Assembly: GCA_051872775.1 (NCBI GenBank)
Contig: JBJEEE010000103.1
Span: 1-22,812 of the forward strand
DNA length: 22,812 bases
Source of the DNA: UMGS75 sp051872775
GTDB taxonomy: Bacteria > Bacillota_I > Bacilli_A > ML615J-28 > CAG-313
Direction: 5' to 3'
Numbering within the stretch: the stretch's first letter is position 1; each line of letters begins with the position of its first letter. This document shows positions 1 to 7,453 of this stretch, in pieces. Below the pieces are notes generated by a model. It was not told where the DNA came from, ran no database searches, and worked only from the letters and a program-made list of their open reading frames with translations. A program made the translations under genes and the position numbers.

Positions 1-2466
1 GTTAAAGAAATTAATGAAGATTTATGGGTTGGTAAAACTTATCAACTTAAAGTAACTGCAACTAATGAGTTTGGTGGTTATAAATTTACTTCTTCTGATG
101 AAAACATCGTAACAGTTAACGAATCAGGTCTTATTACTTGTGTTGGAAATGGTGATGCAACTATTACTGTTACCGCAATCGAAAATGAAAATACAAAATA
201 TAAAGTTGATGTTAATGTCTATGCTATTCCAACAGGATTTGTATTAAGTAGAAACGTTTCGTCAATTAAGTTTGGTACATCGACTTCTTTAAAAGTTAAA
301 GCTAGCGATGACACTTCTTATCCTGGTGTTATATGGTCGAGTCTTTCACCTGAAGTTGCTACAATTGATAAATATGGTGTAGTTAGTACCGTAAGTTTTG
401 GTACAGCTTCATTTAGAGCTACTTCTATTGTTGATGAATCTATATATTCTGATTTTTCTATTGAAATTACTCCTGCCGCAACTTCTGTTAGAATACTTCC
501 AATTAGTAGTAATTCTTTATATATTGGAGAAACAATATCATTATCTGCGCAAGTATTCCCAACCGCTATTTCACAAGAAGTAACATGGCAATCAAGTGAT
601 AATTCTATTGCTACTGTTAGTGAAAATGGTCAAGTTGAAATTGTTGGTCGTGGCGATGTAACTATTTTTGCTTATTCTAAACAAACTGCTGGAATTTTAG
701 ATAAACTTGAAATTAATGCTCTTCATCCTCTTTTGAATGAAGAAGTAAGTGATGTAAAATATATTATTTGTGCTCCGGGAACGGATGCGGCAACATCAAT
801 CTCAATTAACTATCATGCGATGAGTACTAAAACATATATTGAATATACCGTTGCATCTGATGTTGATTTTGAAAATGCTACTAAATATGTACCTGAAGGT
901 AGATATTTTGAAGAGTTAGACGAAGCTCTTGATGGGCCATTTACGGCACGTAACATTTTCAGTGCTGAAATCACTAATCTAACTCCAAATACGGCATATA
1001 TATATCGTATTAATGGTGGCGATGGAACGATTAGTGATACATATCACTTTAAGACTGCTAGTGAAAATCCTGATAACTTTAGTTTTGTATGGTTAACAGA
1101 TAATCATTATAATACTATTTATGAAGGTGCACAAACAAGTGAACAAACTATTCACAAAGCTATGGAAATGCGTGATGATATTAGTTTTGTTTTTGATACA
1201 GGTGATATGATTGATACGGGCGGTAATTCCGCAATCTGGGATAAGATGTTTACTGATCGTCAAACCCTTAAAGAACTTCCTCTTGTTTCTACTACTGGTA
1301 ACCATGAATTATATGTAAATGGTACTGGCCAATGGGATAATCGTTTCCATGCGGCATATAATGCACTTCCTAAAAATGGTGTTGCGGAACAAGTTGGAAC
1401 AAGTTGTTACTTTATTTATAATGATGTATTGTTTATTGAAATTGAAAATGTTTCGGCTCGTGGTTATAATGACCAACTTGCTTGGATGGAAGAATTACTT
1501 CGTTCTGCTCGTGAAGATGGCACCGCAAAAATGATTATTGTTGGTATGCATGCACCTATTCAAGATACTAATAAGAGTGATCGTGATGAAACAATGACAG
1601 CGTTATTTGATAAATATGGTGTTGAACTAGTTCTTACTGGACATTACCATACACATCAAGTTAAACGCAACTATTATGAAGGTGAAGTTTCTAATAATCC
1701 ATTACTTGGTGTAAATTATATGATTGGTCAATCTGCTGGTGCGAAAGGTGCTGGAGATGGGGCTGACCTAGGTGAATTTGCGAAAGGATATATCGTTGAC
1801 ATTATCGGTAATTCAATTAAAGTTACCTATATGAATGCTAATGGAAAAGTATTAGGTGAATACCAATTTGATAGTATTTGCTATGAAGAAGTATCCGATG
1901 AAGCAAAAAATATATCTAAACAAGAAATTGTTGATTCATTAACATATTCTGTAGATGCTACTTTGGGAACCATTTCCTTCAATTGGACATCACTTGCCTA
2001 TGGTAATGTTCAAAAGATTAAATTTAATGAAGTTTATCGTGGTGAAGCAAATAAAGAAGTATACATTATGAGTCCAGAATATAACAAGAAAACATTAAAT
2101 GGTGTCTATAATCTATATGATTCCAAATTTGAAGTAGAATTTTATTTTACAGATGGCACAGTTGAAACAAAAGAAATAGTTATTAATTTATCTGAGAATT
2201 TAAATTTTGAATATGAACTTCGTGATAATGCCATTAAATTCTCATTTGATGAGTTACCTTCTAATTTCCTTTATACAATTAAATATTTAGAAATCTATGC
2301 AGATGGTAAATTAATTGAAACTACTCCATATAATACTGGTATTAGATATTTAACTTCTTATATTCTCGAAGATATCGAAGTAACAGATGGAATGGAATTT
2401 GAAATAAGATTTGTCAACAATAGTGGTCAAACCTTTGTGGCAAGAGAAGTTACCATAACTAAATAA
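1..2466 (+). CDS. Surface metallophosphoesterase with Big_2 Ig-like repeats (5'-truncated by the window)
   Basis: The reading frame is open from base 1 with no stop, so this is the C-terminal 821 residues of a larger protein; the TTG at 733 is only an internal codon. Three Ig-like Big_2-type repeats are seen at about residues 1-74, 75-158 and 159-240, each with a W/F-x-S-S-D...V-A-T-V...G-x-V/I core. A purple-acid-phosphatase-type N-terminal FnIII domain follows (about 250-355), then a calcineurin-like metallophosphoesterase domain with all its metal motifs: D-N-H (D367, H369), GDMID (D402, D405), GNHE (434-436), a lone H517 and GHYH (H548, H550). The last 200 residues look like further beta-sandwich material. 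There is no LPXTG or C-terminal membrane segment, so any secretion signal or anchor must lie upstream. The family hydrolyses phosphomonoesters or diesters; substrate unknown. It probably acts outside the cell. The hairpin at 2471-2510 ends it. Confidence 0.9.
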   Translation, partial: VKEINEDLWVGKTYQLKVTATNEFGGYKFTSSDENIVTVNESGLITCVGNGDATITVTAIENENTKYKVDVNVYAIPTGFVLSRNVSSIKFGTSTSLKVKASDDTSYPGVIWSSLSPEVATIDKYGVVSTVSFGTASFRATSIVDESIYSDFSIEITPAATSVRILPISSNSLYIGETISLSAQVFPTAISQEVTWQSSDNSIATVSENGQVEIVGRGDVTIFAYSKQTAGILDKLEINALHPLLNEEVSDVKYIICAPGTDAATSISINYHAMSTKTYIEYTVASDVDFENATKYVPEGRYFEELDEALDGPFTARNIFSAEITNLTPNTAYIYRINGGDGTISDTYHFKTASENPDNFSFVWLTDNHYNTIYEGAQTSEQTIHKAMEMRDDISFVFDTGDMIDTGGNSAIWDKMFTDRQTLKELPLVSTTGNHELYVNGTGQWDNRFHAAYNALPKNGVAEQVGTSCYFIYNDVLFIEIENVSARGYNDQLAWMEELLRSAREDGTAKMIIVGMHAPIQDTNKSDRDETMTALFDKYGVELVLTGHYHTHQVKRNYYEGEVSNNPLLGVNYMIGQSAGAKGAGDGADLGEFAKGYIVDIIGNSIKVTYMNANGKVLGEYQFDSICYEEVSDEAKNISKQEIVDSLTYSVDATLGTISFNWTSLAYGNVQKIKFNEVYRGEANKEVYIMSPEYNKKTLNGVYNLYDSKFEVEFYFTDGTVETKEIVINLSENLNFEYELRDNAIKFSFDELPSNFLYTIKYLEIYADGKLIETTPYNTGIRYLTSYILEDIEVTDGMEFEIRFVNNSGQTFVAREVTITK

Positions 2467-2470
2467 AAAT

Positions 2471-2510
2471 AAAGATAAGTAGTACAGTTTTTGCTGTATT
2501 ACTTATCTTT
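2471..2510. terminator. Bidirectional terminator between the phosphoesterase gene and the 2518-3174 gene
   Basis: Inverted repeat with 17-nt arms at 2471-2487 and 2494-2510, one G-T mismatch, and a 6-nt loop. T-rich sequence follows on the plus strand, and on the minus strand the A-rich 5' flank gives a U-rich tract. It serves the two convergent genes that end at 2466 and 2518. Confidence 0.85.
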
Positions 2511-2517
2511 TTATTTG

Positions 2518-3174
2518 TCACCTTATCATTAGAAATAATATTCCTATCATAAAAGTGACGATGAAAAAAAGAAGAAGAATTCTTTTGTTATTTTTTTCTA
2601 CTAATTGAAGTGCATTAAGTTGTTTTAGATGATAGTTACTTAATCGGGAATATTTTTTAACTATTTTAATGCACTTATTTAACATTTCATCTGGAGCGTA
2701 TTTGATATCATCGATTGATACAGTTTCATAGTTGTTTTCAATATGTGCTATATTGTTTACGAAAAAACTATATTGATTTCCTAAGAATTTAAGTATAACA
2801 TTAATACTCGCATCTCTTTCGCTTTTATTTTTTATTTTAATTATACGTTTAAATGATTTTTTAAACTCATAATAGAAATACTCACATTTAGATACAATTT
2901 CTTCAAACTTACCATGATGGCACTTACAATATGCTTTTAAGAATGATGACTTCCAATCTATAGGATGTTCAAGTAGATACATACTAAAATGGTGTTCAGC
3001 TTCTTCATATTGTTCCCTCATCATTTCATCATAGGCATTAATAAATAAATTATGCTCATCCTTTTCAACATATGGAGCACCATACAAAAGCATAATCTTT
3101 TTATTTTCTTCAATCTCCTCTTTTGTCAATTCATAATCTATTCCCATATCAAATTGCTTTTTATTTTTATGCAC
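2518..3174 (-). CDS. Tail-anchored TPR-like membrane protein of unknown function
   Basis: About 218 residues from a GTG at 3174-3172. I chose this start because a perfect GGAGG (3184-3180) lies 5 nt upstream; the longer frame starting at TTG 3186 would place that ribosome-binding site inside the gene. Residues 1-190 are hydrophilic and helical, with a segment (about 45-90, N-A-Y-D-E-M-M...A-E-H-H-F...) that resembles TPR helix pairs and several Cys/His residues (CKCHH). Residues about 195-217 are one hydrophobic helix at the extreme C terminus, so the protein is probably held in the membrane with its N-terminal domain in the cytoplasm. I do not recognise a named family. It lies downstream of rpsD but beyond the rpsD terminator. 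The stop is TGA. Confidence 0.7.
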   Translation of the reverse strand: MHKNKKQFDMGIDYELTKEEIEENKKIMLLYGAPYVEKDEHNLFINAYDEMMREQYEEAEHHFSMYLLEHPIDWKSSFLKAYCKCHHGKFEEIVSKCEYFYYEFKKSFKRIIKIKNKSERDASINVILKFLGNQYSFFVNNIAHIENNYETVSIDDIKYAPDEMLNKCIKIVKKYSRLSNYHLKQLNALQLVEKNNKRILLLFFIVTFMIGILFLMIR

Positions 3175-3250
3175 ATTTGCCTCCAATTAGAATGATTTTT
3201 ATTCATTCTCATTAATAAGACACTATATTTATTTAATTTGTCTAATGCTA

Positions 3251-3397
3251 TTCACTTGCACACCAAACATGTTTTCTTTTGTTTAGATATCGTTTCACAA
3301 TATATGTTAAAACAACTACATCCGTAAAATCATCACTTACCATACATGTTACATAAGTATGTATTGTTTCATTTAATGATAATGGTGTAGCATAATT
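3251..3397 (-). pseudogene. Possible gene remnant, 49 open codons without a start
   Basis: On the minus strand, 49 codons lie between in-frame stops (TAG at 3400-3398 and TAG at 3250-3248). The translation looks protein-like (for example ...VSDDFTDVVVLTYIVKRYLN...) rather than the low-complexity product typical of AT-rich spacer. No start codon with a ribosome-binding site precedes it; the only internal ATG would leave 31 residues. I read it tentatively as a decayed 3' end of an unidentified gene. The rest of the 3175-3427 spacer shows nothing else I can support. Confidence 0.25.
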
Positions 3398-3427
3398 CTA
3401 TAAATAACTACTTGCACAAAAATAAAA

Positions 3428-3456
3428 AACTTAGTAATTTTTAGAATTACTAAGTC
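3428..3456 (-). terminator. Rho-independent terminator of rpsD
   Basis: A 10-bp perfect stem (3430-3439 with 3445-3454, CTTAGTAATT/AATTACTAAG) and 5-nt loop, followed on the minus strand by a TTTTTTATT tract (rc of 3421-3429). It starts about 15 nt beyond the rpsD stop codon. Confidence 0.85.
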
Positions 3457-3470
3457 ATATTTACTGCTTA

Positions 3471-4070
3471 TTATCTGTTGTAGAATTCAACAATTAGATT
3501 TTCATGAATTTCAGGTAATACTTCTGTTCTTTCTGGATAACGAACAAATGTGCCTACACCTGTGTTTTCTTCAAATGAAACAAAGCCAACTCTTGCGACA
3601 GTGTTTTCTAATGCTTCTTTAACGATTTGAAGATTACGAGAAGATTCTTTTAATGCTATAGTTTGGCCAGGTTTGCAAAGGTATGAAGGAATATCAACTT
3701 TCTTTCCATCAACAACAATGTGACCATGAGCAACTAATTGACGAGCTTGACGACGAGTAGTTGCAAAGCCAAGACGATAAACTAGATTGTCAAGTCTTGA
3801 TTCAAGTAAGAAGATGAAGTTTTCACCTGCTTTACCTTCTAGTTTGCTAGCTTTTAAGAATAAATTGTGAAATTGTTTTTCTGTCATTCCATAAGTGAAA
3901 CGAACTTTTTGTTTTTCTTGTAATTGAATACCATATTCAGATAATTTTGCACGACGTTGTCCATGTTGACCTGGAGCATAAGGACGTCTTACTAATTCTT
4001 TTCCGGTTTCAAGTACAGAATATTTTAATCTTCTGGATTGTTTCCATACTGGGCCTGTATAACGTGCCAT
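3471..4070 (-). CDS. rpsD: 30S ribosomal protein S4
   Basis: 199 residues, normal for bacterial S4. The start is the ATG at 4070 (MARYTGPVWKQSRRL), not the upstream in-frame codons, because AGGAGG (4085-4080) sits 9 nt before it. The N-terminal S4 domain (APGQHGQRR, LSEYGIQLQEKQK) is followed by the RNA-binding S4 motif at about residues 90-150 (SRLDNLVYRLGFATTRRQARQLVAHGHI). This N-terminal form lacks the CxxC zinc motif of some S4 proteins. S4 is a primary 16S rRNA binder that nucleates the small-subunit body and often represses its own mRNA. The gene is monocistronic here: own promoter, roughly 145-nt leader and own terminator, as in Bacillus where rpsD stands apart from the main ribosomal operons. 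Confidence 0.97.
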   Translation of the reverse strand: MARYTGPVWKQSRRLKYSVLETGKELVRRPYAPGQHGQRRAKLSEYGIQLQEKQKVRFTYGMTEKQFHNLFLKASKLEGKAGENFIFLLESRLDNLVYRLGFATTRRQARQLVAHGHIVVDGKKVDIPSYLCKPGQTIALKESSRNLQIVKEALENTVARVGFVSFEENTGVGTFVRYPERTEVLPEIHENLIVEFYNR

Positions 4071-4085
4071 TCTTTTTTTCCTCCT

Positions 4086-4229
4086 ATAATTTATTTGTGG
4101 ATAAAAATTCACCATCATTTGTAGAGTAGGTTATCTTATTGTTTTCGCCTAAGCAGCCAGACTACTTACATCCATTTACGTGATAATCTAGAGTTTACAA
4201 ACTAATGAACGCTGCTTTTATCGCACTAT
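4086..4229 (-). promoter_or_regulatory. rpsD 5' leader, probable S4 autoregulatory RNA
   Basis: The transcript from the rpsD promoter would carry about 145 nt before the ribosome-binding site. It contains a long-range 7-bp G/C-containing pairing, AAGCAGC (4217-4211) with GCTGCTT (4157-4151), closing a roughly 53-nt domain that includes a small AGTT/AACT hairpin. Known biology: S4 controls its own synthesis through mRNA leaders in several bacteria, including Firmicutes. The assignment to an S4 leader family is inference; I cannot run a covariance search. Confidence 0.5.
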
Positions 4230-4234
4230 TAGTT

Positions 4235-4263
4235 ATTATACCAAATTTTTAATAAAAAGTCAA
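4235..4263 (-). promoter_or_regulatory. Sigma-A promoter of rpsD
   Basis: -35 TTGACT (4263-4258), 17-nt spacer, -10 TATAAT (4240-4235) preceded by TG one base away (TGGTATAAT, extended -10). This is the best promoter in the window and starts transcription near 4228. Confidence 0.88.
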
Positions 4264-4273
4264 ATGATATATA

Positions 4274-4915
4274 TTAATTTTGACTATTTCCTTCATATAT
4301 TAATTCTGTTGGAATAGATGCAGCAAAATAATCGGTTTTCTTTATTTGAACATAAAAAGTATAAGTTTTATTTTTATCAATAGTGAAAGTATAAGTTTCT
4401 TCCATTACGTTATATTTCCCTTGTATATCTCCATTACTATCTTCTAACCATACGTAATATCCATTAGTTGCTATATTTTGAGCATCCCATGTTATTTTTA
4501 TTTTAGTATCTGTTACTAGTTCATACTTTATGTTTTCCACTGATGGTGCAACAGGAGTTTGCTTCATTTTAAAACTGATGACAAACCAAGCAACAATAAA
4601 TAAGACGATTAAACTTACCCCAATTATTGTTTTAATTCGATCAGGATCTTTGACTTGCTTAGATAACTTTTGAATATTTAAATCAATGAAATCAGATTCA
4701 TTTTCAAATACACTGTAGAATGATACTTTTTTATAATCATATTCTTCTAATACTTTTAAGGTATCATTTATTTTCATTTCTGTATCTATATTTTTTACCG
4801 CATATCCTCTTGCTTTTTTTATATATATATTGGCTATTCTTTGATATTCACCAGTTAAATGATTTACTATTTCGTTATTCTCTTTTTTTATTTCAATATA
4901 TCTATTATCTTTCAT
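4274..4915 (-). CDS. Single-pass membrane protein with FnIII-like ectodomain, unknown function
   Basis: 213 residues from the ATG at 4915. The 17 extra in-frame codons upstream are excluded because they overlap a good promoter (-10 at 4940-4935). A weak GGGGCG precedes the chosen start. Residues 1-92 are charged, Lys/Glu-rich and presumably cytoplasmic; 95-116 form one transmembrane helix; 117-213 resemble a fibronectin type III fold (A-P-S-V-E-N-I...I-K-I-T-W-D...G-Y-Y-V-W...Y-T-F-Y-V) and would be outside the cell. The layout resembles a membrane-anchored binding or signalling protein, but I do not recognise a family. It lies between the tpiA terminator and the rpsD promoter; I see no terminator of its own, so some read-through into rpsD is possible. 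Confidence 0.72.
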   Translation of the reverse strand: MKDNRYIEIKKENNEIVNHLTGEYQRIANIYIKKARGYAVKNIDTEMKINDTLKVLEEYDYKKVSFYSVFENESDFIDLNIQKLSKQVKDPDRIKTIIGVSLIVLFIVAWFVISFKMKQTPVAPSVENIKYELVTDTKIKITWDAQNIATNGYYVWLEDSNGDIQGKYNVMEETYTFTIDKNKTYTFYVQIKKTDYFAASIPTELIYEGNSQN

Positions 4916-4934
4916 CGAAATCGCCCCATTGTTA

Positions 4935-4963
4935 ATTTTACCAAAAAAAATACACTTTCGCAA
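4935..4963 (-). promoter_or_regulatory. Promoter of the FnIII-like membrane protein gene
   Basis: -35 TTGCGA (4963-4958), 17-nt spacer, -10 TAAAAT (4940-4935). The predicted transcription start is only about 12 nt from the ATG at 4915, which fixes the start codon choice. Confidence 0.65.
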
Positions 4964-4969
4964 CAATAA

Positions 4970-5008
4970 AGATAAAACTACTCATATAACTCGTATATGA
5001 GTAGTTTA
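4970..5008 (-). terminator. Terminator after tpiA
   Basis: A perfect 14-bp stem (4975-4988 with 4994-5007) and 5-nt loop, starting 5 nt beyond the tpiA stop and followed on the minus strand by a T-rich stretch (TTTTATCTTT). It closes the ATPase-comK-like-pgk-tpiA unit. Confidence 0.85.
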
Positions 5009-5012
5009 TTTA

Positions 5013-5771
5013 CTAATGTTTAACGCAGACGTTTGTAAAATAGATGAAGTCTTCTGGAACTAAACTAGCTCCACCAATTAGGGCGCCATCAATATTTGGT
5101 TTTGACATTAATGCTTCAATGTTGTTCACTTTAACACTACCACCATATTGAATTCTAATTTCCTCAGCAACATCAGCACCGTATAATTCTGCGATTACAG
5201 ATCTAATATATCCGCAAGTTTCATCTGCCATTTCTGGGGTTGCAGTACGACCTGTACCAATAGCCCAAATAGGTTCATAAGCAATTACTAATTTCTTTAC
5301 TTGATCTTCTGATAGACCAGCTAAATCTTTAGTTAATTGTTCATGTAATAAACTTTCAGTTTGACCGTTTTCTCTTTCTTCTAGATGTTCACCAACACAA
5401 AGGATTGGAGTTAATCCATGATTGAAGGCAGCGTGTAATTTTTTATTAATTGATTCGTCTGTTTCATTGAACATTGCTCTTCTTTCACTATGACCTATGA
5501 TAACATATTCAACACCTAAAGAAGTGAGCATATTAGGGGCAATTTCACCCGTAAATGCGCCTTGTTCTTCATAGTGCATATTTTGTGCACCAATTCTTAA
5601 ATTTTCACCTTGTCTTTTAACTAAGCAACGAAGAACTGTAAAAGGAGCACAGATAACACTATCTACTATTTCTTGTGCAGGGACTGCTTCATTTACCTTA
5701 TAAATGAAAGCAAGTGCTTCGTCACGTGTTTTGAACATTTTCCAGTTTCCTGCAATTATTGGTTTTCTCAT
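5013..5771 (-). CDS. tpiA: Triosephosphate isomerase
   Basis: 252 residues, the usual length. Interconverts dihydroxyacetone phosphate and glyceraldehyde 3-phosphate in glycolysis; cytoplasmic TIM-barrel homodimer. Visible active-site elements are N9 and K11 (AGNWKM), catalytic H94 in IGHSERR, catalytic E166 in YEPIWAIGTG, and the phosphate-binding loops GGSVK (about 210-214) and GALIGGASL. The start ATG is preceded by AAGGTG. It follows pgk by 10 nt and is read in the same transcript; the terminator lies directly after it. Confidence 0.97.
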   Translation of the reverse strand: MRKPIIAGNWKMFKTRDEALAFIYKVNEAVPAQEIVDSVICAPFTVLRCLVKRQGENLRIGAQNMHYEEQGAFTGEIAPNMLTSLGVEYVIIGHSERRAMFNETDESINKKLHAAFNHGLTPILCVGEHLEERENGQTESLLHEQLTKDLAGLSEDQVKKLVIAYEPIWAIGTGRTATPEMADETCGYIRSVIAELYGADVAEEIRIQYGGSVKVNNIEALMSKPNIDGALIGGASLVPEDFIYFTNVCVKH

Positions 5772-5781
5772 AATTTACACC

Positions 5782-7014
5782 TTATTTAGCTTCTGTTAAG
5801 CAAGTTACACCAGGTAATGCTTTACCTTCTAGATATTCAAGACTTGCGCCTCCACCTGTTGAGATGTGAGTGAATTTAGCTTCATATCCCATAGAGATTG
5901 CAGCTGCAGCAGAATCACCACCACCAATGATAGTTGTTGCGCCAGTTAGGTTAGCAAGTGTTTCACATATTGCTTTTGTTCCAACAGCAAATTTTTCAAC
6001 TTCAAATACACCAGCAGGTCCATTCCATACAACTGTTTTTGCACCTTCTAATTCTTTCGCAAACAATTTAATTGTTTCTGGCCCACAGTCTAATCCTTGT
6101 GCATCACTTGCAATTTGGTTAACACTAACTGTCTTAGTTTCTGCTTGAGATATTGCACCAAAGAAATCAGCTGCACAAGCTTCGTCAGATACAGTTACTG
6201 TTACTACATCAACAGGAAGAACAATTTTTCCGTTTGCTTTTTCAAGTAAACCTTTTGCATATTCTACAAAATCAGGTTCACATTTAGATTTACCAACTTC
6301 TAAACCTTGAGCTTTAAAGAATGTATATGCCATAGCACCACAAATTAAAACTTTATCAGCTTTGTTTAATAAGTTTTCAATTACAGAAATCTTATCACTT
6401 ACTTTTGCACCACCTAAGATGGCAACGAATGGACGTTGTGGATTATCAACAGCACCACCAATAAATTTGATTTCTTTTTCTAGTAAGAAACCAGCTGCAC
6501 TTTCATTTACATGATGACTTGCGATTCCTTGATTTGAAGCATGAGCACGATGAGCTGTACCGAAAGCATCATTTACAAATACATCACCAAGGCTTGCCCA
6601 GTATGCACCAAGTTCAGGATCATTCTTAGATTCTTTTTTACCTTCTAAATCTTCATATCTTGTGTTTTCAAACATTAATACTTGACCAGGTTCAAGTGCT
6701 GCAATAGCATCTTCTAATTCTTTTCCACGAGTTACAGGAACAAATTTAACAGGTTGATGTAATAATTCTTCTAATCTTTTCGCAACAGGAGCTAAACTAT
6801 TTTTAGCTAAATCTTCTGCTGATTTAATACGTCCAAGGTGAGAGAATAGGATTACTTTTCCTCCTTGTTCCATCGCATATTTAATAGTAGGTAATGCTTG
6901 GACAATACGATTATCATCTGTAATTACGCCACCTTTCATTGGCACGTTAAAATCAACACGGATTAATACTCTTTTGTTTTTTAAATCTAAATCTCTAATA
7001 CTCATTTTTGCCAT
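5782..7014 (-). CDS. pgk: Phosphoglycerate kinase
   Basis: 410 residues, slightly above the 390-400 typical of bacterial Pgk. Transfers phosphate from 1,3-bisphosphoglycerate to ADP in glycolysis. N-terminal substrate domain: RVDFNVP (19-25), SHLGR, NTRYE, and FVNDAFGTAHRAHAS. C-terminal nucleotide domain: ILGGAKVSDK, VWNGPAGVFE, GGGDSAAAA, and HISTGGGASLEYLEG near the end. GGAAG precedes the ATG by 9 nt; a second Met at position 4 is a possible alternative start. Only 17 nt separate it from the ComK-like gene and no clear promoter is seen there, so it is probably transcribed with the ABC ATPase and ComK-like gene upstream. No gapA is in the window, unlike the common gapA-pgk-tpiA order. Confidence 0.97.
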   Translation of the reverse strand: MAKMSIRDLDLKNKRVLIRVDFNVPMKGGVITDDNRIVQALPTIKYAMEQGGKVILFSHLGRIKSAEDLAKNSLAPVAKRLEELLHQPVKFVPVTRGKELEDAIAALEPGQVLMFENTRYEDLEGKKESKNDPELGAYWASLGDVFVNDAFGTAHRAHASNQGIASHHVNESAAGFLLEKEIKFIGGAVDNPQRPFVAILGGAKVSDKISVIENLLNKADKVLICGAMAYTFFKAQGLEVGKSKCEPDFVEYAKGLLEKANGKIVLPVDVVTVTVSDEACAADFFGAISQAETKTVSVNQIASDAQGLDCGPETIKLFAKELEGAKTVVWNGPAGVFEVEKFAVGTKAICETLANLTGATTIIGGGDSAAAAISMGYEAKFTHISTGGGASLEYLEGKALPGVTCLTEAK

Positions 7015-7031
7015 AAAATATTACTTCCTTT

Positions 7032-7451
7032 CTATAAACTTTGACAAATCTGATTTTTAATTTTTATACACTTCTCGTATTTATTTTTTAGTGTGATATA
7101 TGTACTATTAACAATTAATTCATTATTATCATAAAATACAATTTGACACTTTTTATCTTGTTTTGAAATTGATTTTATATATATACTATTAACATAAATG
7201 TTGTCTATCGTTATTGCACATTTTATAGAGAACAACACTAAATTAGGATTTATATATATTGGTACATTCTTTATTAGATTAAATTTATATTTCAGTGCTT
7301 TAATTCTTCCTTCTAATGTTGTTAATTCATTTAAGCATAAAATATTTAGGTAACTATCTATATTATGCGGTTGTTCTTCAACTATATTGTTTGCATAATG
7401 AATTATGGTAGAGCGATTACCTTTTTCTAAATAAAGAATGGGATAATTCAT
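7032..7451 (-). CDS. ComK-like competence transcription factor homologue
   Basis: 139 residues, shorter than the 192 of Bacillus subtilis ComK. Pattern similarity to the ComK family runs over most of the length: an E-G-R turn (47-49) where ComK has A-G-R, then a V-P-I-Y-I-N-P segment (63-69) matching P-P-I-M-V-D-P followed by a hydrophobic strand (LVLFSIKC), a conserved C/W-type turn near 78-87, V-F-Y-D-N-N-E-L-I (105-113) matching V-x-F-S-N-G-K, and a terminal K-Y-E-K-C. ComK activates DNA-uptake genes in Bacilli by binding AT-rich boxes. Family placement is by eye, not by search. Its AAAGGA ribosome-binding site lies within the last codons of the ABC ATPase and the two genes are 2 nt apart, so translation is probably coupled. 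Confidence 0.68.
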   Translation of the reverse strand: MNYPILYLEKGNRSTIIHYANNIVEEQPHNIDSYLNILCLNELTTLEGRIKALKYKFNLIKNVPIYINPNLVLFSIKCAITIDNIYVNSIYIKSISKQDKKCQIVFYDNNELIVNSTYITLKNKYEKCIKIKNQICQSL

Positions 7452-7453
7452 TA

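Noticed and set aside
1093..1534. Overlapping ORFs at 1093-1305 (-) and 1319-1534 (+) inside the phosphoesterase gene
   Set aside because: They are shadow frames of a strongly supported coding region, with no family resemblance.
733..2466. TTG at 733 as the start of the phosphoesterase
   Set aside because: The same frame is open back to base 1 with clear Ig-like repeats, and there is no ribosome-binding site before 733.
3947..4129. Plus-strand ORF antisense to rpsD
   Set aside because: Low-complexity product antisense to a certain ribosomal protein gene; no ribosome-binding site.
4200..4234. Pseudoknot formed by AACTAAT/ATTAGTT with the AAGCAGC/GCTGCTT pairing in the rpsD leader
   Set aside because: The 5' arm (4234-4228) lies between the -10 and the predicted transcription start, so it is probably not transcribed.
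5870..6148. 92-aa plus-strand ORF antisense to pgk
   Set aside because: It arises from codon bias on the opposite strand of a conserved gene; no ribosome-binding site.
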